Shown: positions 8,599 through 17,097 of the stretch, in pieces | Layout of the letters: each line of letters begins with the position of its first letter | Position numbering within the stretch: the first letter of the stretch is position 1 | Notes under the pieces: model-generated | Databases searched by the model: none | Seen by the model: the letters and a program-made list of their open reading frames with translations, nothing else | What the model was told of the DNA's origin: nothing | Translations under genes and position numbers: made by a program | Source: JACCTU01 sp963809175 | Lineage (GTDB): Bacteria; Actinomycetota; Thermoleophilia; Gaiellales; Gaiellaceae | Reading direction: 5' to 3' | Assembly: GCA_963809175.1 (NCBI GenBank) | Contig: CAWEIK010000003.1 | Location: forward strand, 186,001-250,000 | DNA: 64,000 nucleotides

Positions 8599-8612
8599 GG
8601 GGGAAAGTGGAG
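8578..8612 (+). promoter_or_regulatory. MraZ operator, four TGGNN boxes
   Basis: TGGGG (8578), TGGTT (8588), TGGGG (8598) and TGGAG (8608) start exactly 10 bases apart, each separated by 5 bases. MraZ of other bacteria binds TGGG-type direct repeats at this spacing. The array covers the spacer, the -10 and the start of transcription, so binding should repress the operon. Confidence 0.75.
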
Positions 8613-8634
8613 ATCCACCGCACGGCCCCACCCC

Positions 8635-9069
8635 ATGCTCCTTGGCGAATACGCACACACCCTCGATGACAAGAACCGTCTCACGCTTCCGGCCAAGTTC
8701 CGGGAATCCTTCGTGGGCGGGGGCATCGTCACGCGTGGGCTCGATGGGTGCCTGTACCTCTTCGCCAGGCAGCAGTGGGAGGACCTCGTGGCCGGCCGGC
8801 TCTCCGAGCTCGACCCGCTGCTCGAGGAGACGCGCCTGATGAATCGCTACTTCTTCTCCGGCGCTGCCGAGGCCGAGCCTGACAAGCAGGGGCGGATCAA
8901 CCTTCCTGCCGCGCTGATCGAGCACGCGCACCTCGGCCGCGAGGTCGTCGTCGCGGGGGTTCAAGACCACCTGGAGATCTGGGATCGCGCCGCCTGGCGC
9001 GAGCACCTGAAGCAAGTCGAAGGGAGTGCGCATCATGTTGCCGAGCGTCTTGCAGCCAAACGAGACTGA
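8635..9069 (+). CDS. mraZ: Transcriptional regulator MraZ
   Basis: 144 residues with two SpoVT/AbrB-like MraZ repeats: LDDKNRLTLPAKFRE (about residues 10-24) and DKQGRINLPAALIEHA (about 83-98). MraZ forms ring-shaped oligomers that bind direct repeats upstream of its own operon and repress it. The four-box operator just upstream fits autoregulation. The gene opens the dcw cluster and overlaps rsmH by 35 bases. Confidence 0.96.
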   Translation: MLLGEYAHTLDDKNRLTLPAKFRESFVGGGIVTRGLDGCLYLFARQQWEDLVAGRLSELDPLLEETRLMNRYFFSGAAEAEPDKQGRINLPAALIEHAHLGREVVVAGVQDHLEIWDRAAWREHLKQVEGSAHHVAERLAAKRD

Positions 9070-9991
9070 GCACGTCCCTGTTCTCGCCGAGGAGGTGCGG
9101 CGCCTGCTCGCCGTGCGCCCGAACGAGACCGTGGTCGACGCCACGTTCGGCGCGGGCGGTCACGCCGCGATTCTCGCGGAGGGGCTGCGCGGCAACGGCA
9201 AGCTGATCGCCGTCGACCGCGACCCGAGCGTTCGTCCGTACTTCGAACGGTTCCGGCGGCGTGCGGGAGTCCAGGCGCGGCTGCTGCGGGGGGACTTCTC
9301 GGTCGTCCTGCGCCAGCTCGCCGACAACGGGGTGCGCGCGGACGCGATCCTGCTCGACCTCGGCGTCTCGTCGATGCAGATCGATCGACCCGAGCGCGGG
9401 TTCTCGTACGCCGCCGACGCGCCGCTCGACATGCGCATGGACCCCTCCGCAGACCTTTCCGCGCGCGAGCTCGTCAACGAGTTCTCGGAGAGCGAGCTCG
9501 AGCAGATCTTCCGCCGCTACGGCGAGGAGCGCTACGCGAAGCAGATCGCCCGCGCGATCGGTCGCCGCCGTCGGGAGCAGCCGTTCGAGCGGACGCTCGA
9601 CCTCGTCGAGACGATCCGCGCGGCGATCCCCGCACCCGCGCGCTTCGGCGAGGGGCACCCCGCCAAGCGTGTGTTCCAGGCCCTCCGGATCGCGGTCAAC
9701 GACGAGCTCGGGGCGCTCGAGGCCGCTCTGCCGGCGGCCACCGCGATGCTCCGTCCGGGCGGTCGGCTCGCGGTGATCAGCTTCCACTCGCTCGAGGATC
9801 GCCTCGTCAAGCGCTTCATGCGAGAGCGCGAACGCGGGTGCACGTGCCCGCCCGACTTTCCGATCTGCGTCTGCGGCAAGGAGCCGGAGCTCCGCTCGCT
9901 GTCCAAGCGGGCTGTGCGCCCGAGCGCCGAGGAGATCGCCCACAACCCGCGCGCGGCGTCGGCGCGGCTCCGCGCGGCGGTCAAGGCCTGA
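9035..9991 (+). CDS. rsmH: 16S rRNA (cytosine(1402)-N4)-methyltransferase
   Basis: 318 residues from ATG 9035, chosen because GGGAG lies 8-9 bases upstream; a GTG at 9026 is the alternative. The SAM-binding motif is DATFGAGGHA. The family-specific LDLGVSSMQID and ISFHSLEDRLVKRFM are present, as is the Cys-containing CTCPPDFPICVCG loop. It methylates C1402 of 16S rRNA in the ribosomal P site. Standard second gene of the dcw cluster. Confidence 0.96.
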   Translation: MLPSVLQPNETEHVPVLAEEVRRLLAVRPNETVVDATFGAGGHAAILAEGLRGNGKLIAVDRDPSVRPYFERFRRRAGVQARLLRGDFSVVLRQLADNGVRADAILLDLGVSSMQIDRPERGFSYAADAPLDMRMDPSADLSARELVNEFSESELEQIFRRYGEERYAKQIARAIGRRRREQPFERTLDLVETIRAAIPAPARFGEGHPAKRVFQALRIAVNDELGALEAALPAATAMLRPGGRLAVISFHSLEDRLVKRFMRERERGCTCPPDFPICVCGKEPELRSLSKRAVRPSAEEIAHNPRAASARLRAAVKA

Positions 9992-9993
9992 GC

Positions 9994-10359
9994 ATGGCGA
10001 GCTGGACCTCTGCGGCGCAGCTCGAAGCTCCGGCGGTTTCACGGCCGCAGCAGCGTCCACGGCCTCGCAGCGCGTCGGCCGCCCCGCGGCGCCGGCTCGC
10101 AGGGGGCGTCGTCTGGATCGCGGTGCTCGCGGTGCTGCTGGTCGGTGTCGTGGCGGTGAACGTCGCCGTGCTGCGGCTGAACATGCAGATCGAGCAGCTC
10201 GGTCAGCAGCGCCTCGAGCTCGAGGCGCAGAACGCCCTGCTCGAGTCGAAGGTGTCGAGCACGCTCGCGCCGGCCCGAATCGAGCGTGACGCGCGGACGC
10301 GGCTCGGGCTCCAGCCCGCGGAGGAATCGACCTACGTCGAGCTCCGCCCGGGCCGGTGA
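9994..10359 (+). CDS. ftsL: FtsL-like septum formation initiator
   Basis: 121 residues: basic, Pro/Ala-rich cytoplasmic tail (1-35), one membrane span (about 38-60, VVWIAVLAVLLVGVVAVNVA), then a short coiled coil (LNMQIEQLGQQRLELEAQN) and the IERDARTRLGLQP motif seen in FtsL/DivIC proteins. FtsL bridges FtsQ and FtsW/FtsI in the divisome. The position between rsmH and ftsI is the ftsL position. The stop overlaps the ftsI GTG (GTGA). Confidence 0.85.
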   Translation: MASWTSAAQLEAPAVSRPQQRPRPRSASAAPRRRLAGGVVWIAVLAVLLVGVVAVNVAVLRLNMQIEQLGQQRLELEAQNALLESKVSSTLAPARIERDARTRLGLQPAEESTYVELRPGR

Positions 10360-12032
10360 CCTCGAAGGTCGTCAACCGCCGCATCCGCCTGCTCTTCGTC
10401 CTGTTGGCGCTCGCGCTCGCCGGATCGCTCGCACGCGCCGTCTGGCTGCAGGGGGTGCGCGCACAGCCGCTCTCGAACCTCGCGGCGAAGCAGCAGCGGC
10501 AGACCCTGGAGCTGCCGGCTCGGCGCGGCACGATCTTCGACCGTAACGGCGTTCCGCTCGCGCTCGGCGAGCAGGCGACGACGGTGTACGCAGACCCGAC
10601 GCAGATTCAGAACGCGCGCCTCGTCGCACTGGCGGCGGAGAAGGCACTGGGGCTCGACGCCGAGACGATCTTCCCGCAGCTCAAGGACAAGTCGCGCGCG
10701 TTCGTCTACCTGCAGCGGAAGGCCAACGCCGTGAAGGCGGACGTGCTGCGCAAGCGCGAGCTGCCGGGCGTCGGCTTCTACGCCGAGGAGCGCCGCCGGT
10801 ATCCGCAGGGCGCCGTCGGCGCGCAGGTGCTCGGCTTCGCCGGCCAGGACAACCGTGGGCTCGCAGGGATCGAGCTTCAGCTCGACGAGGTGCTGCGAGG
10901 GCGGGCCGGACGCGAGACCGTGATCCGCGACCCGTTCGGCCGCGTCGTCGACGTGCTGAGCGAGACGGCCGAGCGGCAGGGTCGCGACGTCTTCCTCACG
11001 CTCGACCATCGCATCCAGGCGAAGGCCGAAGACGTGCTGCGGCGCACCGCGCGCCAGTGGGGTGCGAAGTCGGCGACGGCAGTCGTGCTCGATCCGAGCA
11101 CGGGTGAGATCTACGCCATGGCGACGGCGCCGACGTTCGACGCGAATCGCTTCGCGGAAGCGAGCCCGGACACGCAGCGCAACCGCACGGTGAGCGACAC
11201 CTACGAGCCGGGCTCGACGTTCAAGCTGATCCCCGTCGCCGGCGCGCTCTCCGAGGGGCTCGTGACTCCGCACTCGGCATTCACGCTCGCGACGTCGATC
11301 CACGTGGCAGATCGCGTCATCCACGAGCACGAGCCGCGGGCGACGGTGCGGATGACCGTCGCCGACATCGTCGCGCAGTCGTCCAACGTCGGCGCGATCA
11401 CGCTCGCGCGGCAGCTCGGCTCCGAGCGGCTCGCGTCCTGGGTCGACCGCTTCGGCTTCGGGAGCAAGACCAAGGTCGACTTCCCCGGTGAGACGTCCGG
11501 GATCGTTCCCCCGCTCGACACCTGGTCCGGCTCGACGATCGGCACGCTCCCGATCGGTCACGGGATCGCGGTCACGCCGGTGCAGATGGCGGCCGCGTAC
11601 GCCGCGGTCGCGAACGACGGCGTCTGGCTGCAGCCGCACCTCGTCGAGCACGTCGGCGGCCGTGCGGCCGCGCGAGTCGAGCGGCGGAGGCTCCTGACGC
11701 CCGCCGTCGCATCGCAGCTCGCAACGATGCTCACCGGCGTCGTCGCCGAGGGAGGCACCGGCCTTGCCGCCGCCGTGCCCGGCTACAACGTCGCGGGCAA
11801 GACCGGCACCGCCGCGAAGCCGCTCGAGGACGGAAGCGGCTACTCGACCTCGCGCTATGTCGCCTCGTTCGTCGGCTTCGTCCCCGCCACGCGGCCCCGG
11901 CTGGTGATCCTCGTCACCGTCGACGAGCCCACGACGATCTGGGGCGGCGTCGTCGCGGCCCCGGCGTTCCAGGAGCTGGCCCGCTTCGCGCTCCAGTACC
12001 TCGAGGTCCCGCCCGACAACCCGGAGAACTGA
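10356..12032 (+). CDS. ftsI: Septal peptidoglycan transpeptidase FtsI (PBP2/3)
   Basis: 558 residues. One N-terminal membrane span (about 10-28), pedestal domain beginning ARRGTIFDRNGVPLA, and a transpeptidase domain with the three penicillin-binding motifs: STFK (catalytic Ser, GSTFKLIP), SSN (QSSNVGAI) and KTGT (AGKTGTAAKP). It cross-links septal peptidoglycan. There is no C-terminal PASTA domain, so it resembles mycobacterial PbpB rather than firmicute PBP2x. GTG start overlaps ftsL. Confidence 0.95.
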   Translation: MTSKVVNRRIRLLFVLLALALAGSLARAVWLQGVRAQPLSNLAAKQQRQTLELPARRGTIFDRNGVPLALGEQATTVYADPTQIQNARLVALAAEKALGLDAETIFPQLKDKSRAFVYLQRKANAVKADVLRKRELPGVGFYAEERRRYPQGAVGAQVLGFAGQDNRGLAGIELQLDEVLRGRAGRETVIRDPFGRVVDVLSETAERQGRDVFLTLDHRIQAKAEDVLRRTARQWGAKSATAVVLDPSTGEIYAMATAPTFDANRFAEASPDTQRNRTVSDTYEPGSTFKLIPVAGALSEGLVTPHSAFTLATSIHVADRVIHEHEPRATVRMTVADIVAQSSNVGAITLARQLGSERLASWVDRFGFGSKTKVDFPGETSGIVPPLDTWSGSTIGTLPIGHGIAVTPVQMAAAYAAVANDGVWLQPHLVEHVGGRAAARVERRRLLTPAVASQLATMLTGVVAEGGTGLAAAVPGYNVAGKTGTAAKPLEDGSGYSTSRYVASFVGFVPATRPRLVILVTVDEPTTIWGGVVAAPAFQELARFALQYLEVPPDNPEN

Positions 12033-12050
12033 CCGCCGGGGGCCAAAGGC

Positions 12051-12073
12051 AGCCCCCCGCCCGGGTGGGGGCT
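12051..12073 (+). terminator. Hairpin between ftsI and murE
   Basis: AGCCCCC (12051-12057) pairs with GGGGGCT (12067-12073) around a 9-base loop, within the only sizeable gap (148 bases) of the early dcw cluster. No T-run. It may attenuate read-through before the murE promoter. Confidence 0.45.
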
Positions 12074-12163
12074 TGGCTCCACCCGCGTTCCCCGCTGCGA
12101 GCGTATCCCCGCAGGTGTGCCGGAACAAGACGCGAACCGTCACGAACGTGGAACAACGCGGGA

Positions 12164-12169
12164 TAGACT
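12164..12169 (+). promoter_or_regulatory. -10 element upstream of murE
   Basis: TAGACT ends 11 bases before the murE ATG, giving a transcript with almost no leader. No clear -35 is present. It implies a second promoter inside the dcw cluster. Confidence 0.45.
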
Positions 12170-12180
12170 CGACCGCCGAG

Positions 12181-13566
12181 ATGCAGCTCGAGCGTTTGAT
12201 TGCGGCGCTCGCACCGAAGGACGTAGTGGGGCGCGCTCCGGTCGAGCTGAAAGACCTCGCCTACGACGCGGGTGCCGTCGTGCCCGGTGCGCTGTTCTTC
12301 TGCGTTCCCGGCTCGCGCGCCGACGGCCACGACTTCGCGGCGGACGCGGTCGCCCGCGGCGCGGTGGCGCTCGTCGTCGAGCGTCCGCTCGACCTCGCCG
12401 TCCCGCAGCTCGTCGTCGAGGACGCTCGTCGCGCGATGGCGACCGCGGCCGCGGAGTTCTTCGGCCACCCGACGAACGACCTCGAGGTGGCAGGCGTCAC
12501 CGGGACGAACGGCAAGACGACGACCGCATACCTCCTCTACGCGATCCTCGAGGCGGCAGGCCGGAAGCCCGGCCTGCTCGGAACGGTCGAGTCGCGCGTC
12601 GGCGACGAGCGGCGCGCCGCCGTTCGCACGACCGCCGAGGCGATCGACCTCCAGCGAACGTTCCGCGAGATGCTCGACGCCGGCAACCGCAGCTGCGCGC
12701 TCGAGGCGACTTCACACGGCTCCGAGCTCCACCGCCTCGACGGCGTCCGCTTCGCCGCGCTCGTCTTCACGAACCTCACGCAGGACCACCTCGACTTCCA
12801 CGGCACGATGGAGCGCTACTTCGACGCGAAGCGCCGACTGTTCGCCCAGGACGTCCCGGCCGCGGTCAACGTCGGCGACGAGTACGGCCGCAGGCTCGCG
12901 GCGGAGCTTCCGCACGCGTTGACGTTCGGCTTCGCGGACGACGCGGAGCTCGGGCCGAGCGCCCTCGACGGCGTCGACCTGAAGCTGCGTGGACGCTTCA
13001 ACGTCGAGAACGCGCTCGGCGCGCTCGCCGCGTCGAGGCTGCTCGGGATCGACGAGGCGGCAGCACGAGCCGGACTGGAGTCCGTTCGCGCCGTTCCGGG
13101 ACGTTTCGAAGAGGTCGACGAGGGCCAACCTTTCACGGTGCTCGTCGATTACGCCCACACGCCCGATGCCCTCGCGAACGTGCTGCGCACCGCGCGCGGG
13201 CTCGGCGGGCGCGTGATCTGCGTCTTCGGCGCCGGCGGCGACCGCGACCGCGACAAGCGGCCGCAGATGGGCCGCGTCGCGTCCGAGCTCGCCGACGTCG
13301 CGATCGTGACCTCCGACAACCCGCGCTCCGAGGACCCTCGCGCGATCGTCGACGAGATCGTCGCCGGTGCGACCGGGCGCCTCGAGATCGAGCCCGACCG
13401 GCGCCGGGCGATCGAGCTCGCCCTCGACGAGGCGCAGCCGGGTGACGTCGTCGTGATCGCGGGCAAGGGCCACGAGCAGGGGCAGGAGTTCGCGGACCGC
13501 AAGCTGCCGTTCGACGACCGCGAGGTCGCGCGAGAGTTGCTCCGACGCGCGAGAGTGCAGGCGTGA
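12181..13566 (+). CDS. murE: UDP-MurNAc-tripeptide synthetase MurE
   Basis: 461 residues from ATG 12181; an upstream in-frame extension is rejected because it would cover the hairpin and the -10. Mur ligase motifs: ATP loop GVTGTNGKTTTAYLL, the DHLDFHGTMERYF region, and the C-terminal VDYAHTPDAL and SDNPRSEDP motif. DNPR is the diaminopimelate-recognition motif, so it most likely adds meso-diaminopimelate. Stop overlaps the murF start. Confidence 0.95.
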   Translation: MQLERLIAALAPKDVVGRAPVELKDLAYDAGAVVPGALFFCVPGSRADGHDFAADAVARGAVALVVERPLDLAVPQLVVEDARRAMATAAAEFFGHPTNDLEVAGVTGTNGKTTTAYLLYAILEAAGRKPGLLGTVESRVGDERRAAVRTTAEAIDLQRTFREMLDAGNRSCALEATSHGSELHRLDGVRFAALVFTNLTQDHLDFHGTMERYFDAKRRLFAQDVPAAVNVGDEYGRRLAAELPHALTFGFADDAELGPSALDGVDLKLRGRFNVENALGALAASRLLGIDEAAARAGLESVRAVPGRFEEVDEGQPFTVLVDYAHTPDALANVLRTARGLGGRVICVFGAGGDRDRDKRPQMGRVASELADVAIVTSDNPRSEDPRAIVDEIVAGATGRLEIEPDRRRAIELALDEAQPGDVVVIAGKGHEQGQEFADRKLPFDDREVARELLRRARVQA

Positions 13567-14859
13567 TCCCGCTCACGATCGACGAGGTCAAGGCGCTCGG
13601 CGCCGGACGGGTCGAGGCGACCGGCGAGCGGATCACGGGCGTCAAGATCGACTCCCGGCTCGTCGAGCCGGGCGATCTCTTCGTCGCGATCGGCGCGGGC
13701 AAGAACTTCCTCTCGGAGGCGCACGCGCGCGGTGCAGCGGCGACGCTCGTGCCGAAGGACGCGTTCGCGACGATCGGGGCGCTCGGTGCGGCCGTCCGGG
13801 CGCGAAGCGGCGCGCGCGTCGTCGGGATCACCGGCTCGACCGGCAAGACGTCGACGAAGGACGTCCTGCACGCGCTCTGCTCGCCCGTTGCACGCACCGT
13901 CGCCGCCGAGGCGAGCTTCAACAACGAGCTCGGCGTCCCGCTCACGCTCTGCCGGCTCGAGCCGGACACCGAGGTCTGCGTGCTCGAGCTCGCGATGCGC
14001 GGGCTCGGCCAGATCGCCGACCTGGCGTGCGATCGCGCAGCCGAGGATCGGCGTGATCACGGGGGTCGGGCCCGTCCACCTCGAGCTCGTCGGCACGGTC
14101 GCCGCGGTCGCACAGGCGAAAGCCGAGCTGATCGAGGCGCTCCCCGCGGGCGGCGTCGCGATCGTGCCCACGGACGTGACCGAGCTCGCGCCGTATCTGC
14201 GCCGCCCGGATCTGGACGTGAGGCGCTTCGGCCCCGGCGACGTGCTGAGTGCCGAGGTCGAGGGCGAGCACACGCACGCCGTGCTCTCCGTCGGCGGGCG
14301 CGAGGTCGAGCTGACGTTCAACTTCGTCGCGCGCCACCATCTGCTGAACGCGCTTGCGGCGCTGCACGCCTACGACGCACTCGGCCTGCCGCTCGACCGG
14401 GCGCACGAGGGCGCGGGTGCGATCGCGTTCTCGCGCTGGCGCGGCGAGGAGCTCCCGCTCGAAGGGGGAGGATTGCTGATCAACGACGCGTACAACGCGA
14501 ACCCGATGTCGATGCGCGCCGCCCTCGACCACCTCGCCGACCGAGCCGGCTCGCGGCGCCGCGTCGCGGTGCTCGGTGACATGGCCGAGCTGGGTCCCGA
14601 CGCGCCGCGCTACCACCGCGACGTGGGGCGCCACGCCGCCAGGGTCGGCGTCGACGTGCTGCTCACCGTCGGCCCGCTCGCCGTGCACTACGGTGACGGG
14701 CAGACGGAGAGCCTGTCCGTTCGGAGCGTCGCCGGCGTCGACGAGGCGATCGTCGCGCTCGACGAGCTCCTGCAGCCCGGCGACTGCGTGCTCGTCAAGG
14801 CGTCGCGCGCCGCCGGGCTCGAGGTCGTCGCGGAAGCTCTCGCAGGGGCGCGGGTTTGA
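13563..14859 (+). CDS. murF: UDP-MurNAc-pentapeptide synthetase MurF, one apparent frameshift
   Basis: The span equals 432 codons plus one base. An extra G near 14031 breaks the frame between GLGQIADLAC and IAQPRIGVITGVGP; removing it restores the usual MurF sequence across the junction. The N-terminal part has the ATP loop GITGSTGKTSTKD and ASFNNELGVPLTL. The C-terminal part has LLINDAYNANPMSMRAAL and VAVLGDMAELG. MurF adds D-Ala-D-Ala. It is essential and single-copy here, so the insertion is most likely a sequence error. GTG start overlaps murE by 4 bases. Confidence 0.9.
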
Positions 14860-15878
14860 GTCGCGTCATCATCGCCGCGATCGTGGCGATGCTGCTCTCG
14901 ATCCTGCTCGGCCCCAGATTCATCGACTTTCTGCGCCGGAAGGAGCTCGGGCAGTTCGTCCGTGAAGAGGGCCCGCAGGGGCACGTCGTCAAGCAGGGCA
15001 CGCCGACGATGGGCGGGCTGCTGATCATCGCCGCGGCGGCAGCCGCCTTCCTTCCGTTCAGCCACTACTCGACTGCCGCGTTGACCGTGTTCTTTGCGAC
15101 CGTCGCCTGCGGGGCGATCGGCTTCCTCGACGACTACATCAAGCTGACGCACCGCCGCTCGCTCGGACTGTCGGGCCGCTGGAAGCTCCTGATGCTGCTC
15201 GGGATCTCGGCCGTCATCGGCTACCTCTCCCAGGATCGCGAGCTGACGACCGAGGTCTACGTGCCGATCGTCGGCATCGACATCGATCTGTCGTGGGCCT
15301 GGTACGGGCTCGTCTTCTTCGTGATCGCCGGCGCGGCGAACGGCGCGAACCTGACCGACGGAATCGACGGGCTCGCCGCCGGCGTCTGCACGATCGCGCT
15401 CTTCACGTTCACCGCGATGAACGTGCTCACGTTCGTGCGCGGTGGCCAGCGCGGCGTCGAGAGCATCGCGGCGGTCGACATGGCGACGCTCGGCGCAGCG
15501 CTGATCGGCGGCGGCGTCGGCTTCCTCTGGTACAACGCCTTCCCCGCGGAGATCATCATGGGTGACACCGGGTCCTTCGCGCTCGGCGGCGCGCTCGGTG
15601 CGTTCGCGCTGATGATGAACGTGGAGCTCCTGCTGCTGCTGATCGGCGGCATCTTCGTGATCGAGGCGCTGTCGGTGATCATCCAGGTGTTCACCTTCAA
15701 GTACCTCGGCAGACGCGTGTTCCTGATGGCGCCGATCCACCACCACTTCGAGATGAAAGCCTGGTCGGAAACGAAGATCATGGTGCGCTTCTGGATCGTG
15801 ACCGGGATCCTCTGCGCCGCCGGGTTCGCGCTCTACTACCGCTTCTTCTTCGAGTTCCGCCCGGATCTCCTGCGGTGA
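14856..15878 (+). CDS. mraY: Phospho-MurNAc-pentapeptide translocase MraY
   Basis: 340 residues, about ten membrane spans. Catalytic and signature motifs: GFLDDYIKL (Mg2+/substrate Asp pair), NLTDGIDGLAAG, GDTGSFALG and MAPIHHHFE. It makes lipid I from UDP-MurNAc-pentapeptide and polyprenyl phosphate. TTG start overlaps the murF stop (TTGA). Confidence 0.96.
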   Translation: MSRVIIAAIVAMLLSILLGPRFIDFLRRKELGQFVREEGPQGHVVKQGTPTMGGLLIIAAAAAAFLPFSHYSTAALTVFFATVACGAIGFLDDYIKLTHRRSLGLSGRWKLLMLLGISAVIGYLSQDRELTTEVYVPIVGIDIDLSWAWYGLVFFVIAGAANGANLTDGIDGLAAGVCTIALFTFTAMNVLTFVRGGQRGVESIAAVDMATLGAALIGGGVGFLWYNAFPAEIIMGDTGSFALGGALGAFALMMNVELLLLLIGGIFVIEALSVIIQVFTFKYLGRRVFLMAPIHHHFEMKAWSETKIMVRFWIVTGILCAAGFALYYRFFFEFRPDLLR

Positions 15879-17056
15879 CGCTCCCGCGAAGCGCGCTCGT
15901 GCTCGGCCTCGCGCGCTCCGGGCAGGCCGCGGTCGCCGCGCTCGAGCGGCGCAGCGTGCGTGTCGTCGGTGCCGACCGCGACCTCGGAAACGACGACGAC
16001 GTCTCCTTGCTCGACGGGGTCGAGCTGCTCGTCAAGAGCCCAGGCGTGCCCGGCGAGGCGGTGCTCGTCGTCGAGGCCCGCCTGCGCGGGATCCCCGTCT
16101 GGAGCGAGCTCGAGCTCGGCTTCCGGGTCCTCGACAACCCGCTCGTCGCGGTCACCGGGACGAACGGCAAGACGACGACGAGTGAGCTGCTCGGCGCGAT
16201 GCTCGGCGCACCGGTCGCCGGCAACGTCGGCGTCGCGCTCTCCGAGCTCGACGGAGCCGTCGAGCCGGGATCGTGGGTCGTCGTCGAGGCGTCGAGCTTC
16301 CAGCTCGAGGACGTCGACACGTTCCGGCCGCGCGTCGCGGTGCTGCTGAACCTCGAGCCCGACCACCTCGATCGTCACGCGTCGTTCGAGGCGTACGCGG
16401 CAGCGAAGCTCCGCGTCTTCGAGAACCAGGAGCTCGGCGACGTCGCGGTCGTTCCGCGCGGCTTCGGCGCGGTCCCCGGCCAGGCTCGCCGCGCCGACTT
16501 CGACGTCGACGATCCGCTCCCGGCCGAGCCGCTCATCCCGGGAGCGCACAACCGGGAGAACGCAGCCGCGGCAGCGGCTGCGGCCAGGGCGGCCGGCGGG
16601 ACCGAGGAAGAGATCGCGCGCGCGCTTCGCGAGTTCCCGGGCGTGCCGCACCGGCTGGAGCCCGTCGCCGAGCGGGACGGCGTCCTGTACGTGAACGACT
16701 CGAAGGCGACGAACGTCGCCGCGGCGCTCCGCGCGCTCGCCGCCTACGACCGGCCGCTGCTCCTGATCGCCGGCGGCAGGGCGAAGGGCGAGTCGTTCGA
16801 GCCGCTGGCCGCGGCGGCCCGGGGGAGGGTCGAGCGAGCCTTCCTGATCGGAGAGGCCGCGCCCGAGCTCGCCGAGGCGCTCGACGAGCTCCCTCACGAG
16901 ACGAGCGGCGATCTCGGGACGGCGGTCGCCGCTGCCGCCGCAGCGGCGCGGCCGGGCGACGTCGTGCTGCTCTCGCCCGCCTGCGCCAGCTACGACCAGT
17001 TTCGGGACTTCGAGGAGCGTGGGGACGAGTTCCGGCGCCTGGTGGAAGCGCTCTAG
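15875..17056 (+). CDS. murD: UDP-MurNAc-L-Ala-D-Glu ligase MurD
   Basis: 393 residues, somewhat short for MurD (about 440-490). N-terminal ALVLGLARSGQAAV (uracil-nucleotide domain), ATP loop VTGTNGKTTTSELL, LEPDHLDRH, and a C-terminal domain with YVNDSKATNVAAALRAL and LLSPACASYDQFRDFEERG. Adds D-Glu. GTG start overlaps mraY by 4 bases. Confidence 0.95.
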   Translation: MTLPRSALVLGLARSGQAAVAALERRSVRVVGADRDLGNDDDVSLLDGVELLVKSPGVPGEAVLVVEARLRGIPVWSELELGFRVLDNPLVAVTGTNGKTTTSELLGAMLGAPVAGNVGVALSELDGAVEPGSWVVVEASSFQLEDVDTFRPRVAVLLNLEPDHLDRHASFEAYAAAKLRVFENQELGDVAVVPRGFGAVPGQARRADFDVDDPLPAEPLIPGAHNRENAAAAAAAARAAGGTEEEIARALREFPGVPHRLEPVAERDGVLYVNDSKATNVAAALRALAAYDRPLLLIAGGRAKGESFEPLAAAARGRVERAFLIGEAAPELAEALDELPHETSGDLGTAVAAAAAAARPGDVVLLSPACASYDQFRDFEERGDEFRRLVEAL

Positions 17057-17097
17057 GGCAGGCGTCGCGGCCCTCGCGCCGAACTGTCGCGAGGGAG

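Noticed and set aside
13563..14859. murF as two separate genes
   Set aside because: The parts are complementary halves of one Mur ligase and one base restores the frame; the same holds for murC, gcvPA and the ABC genes.
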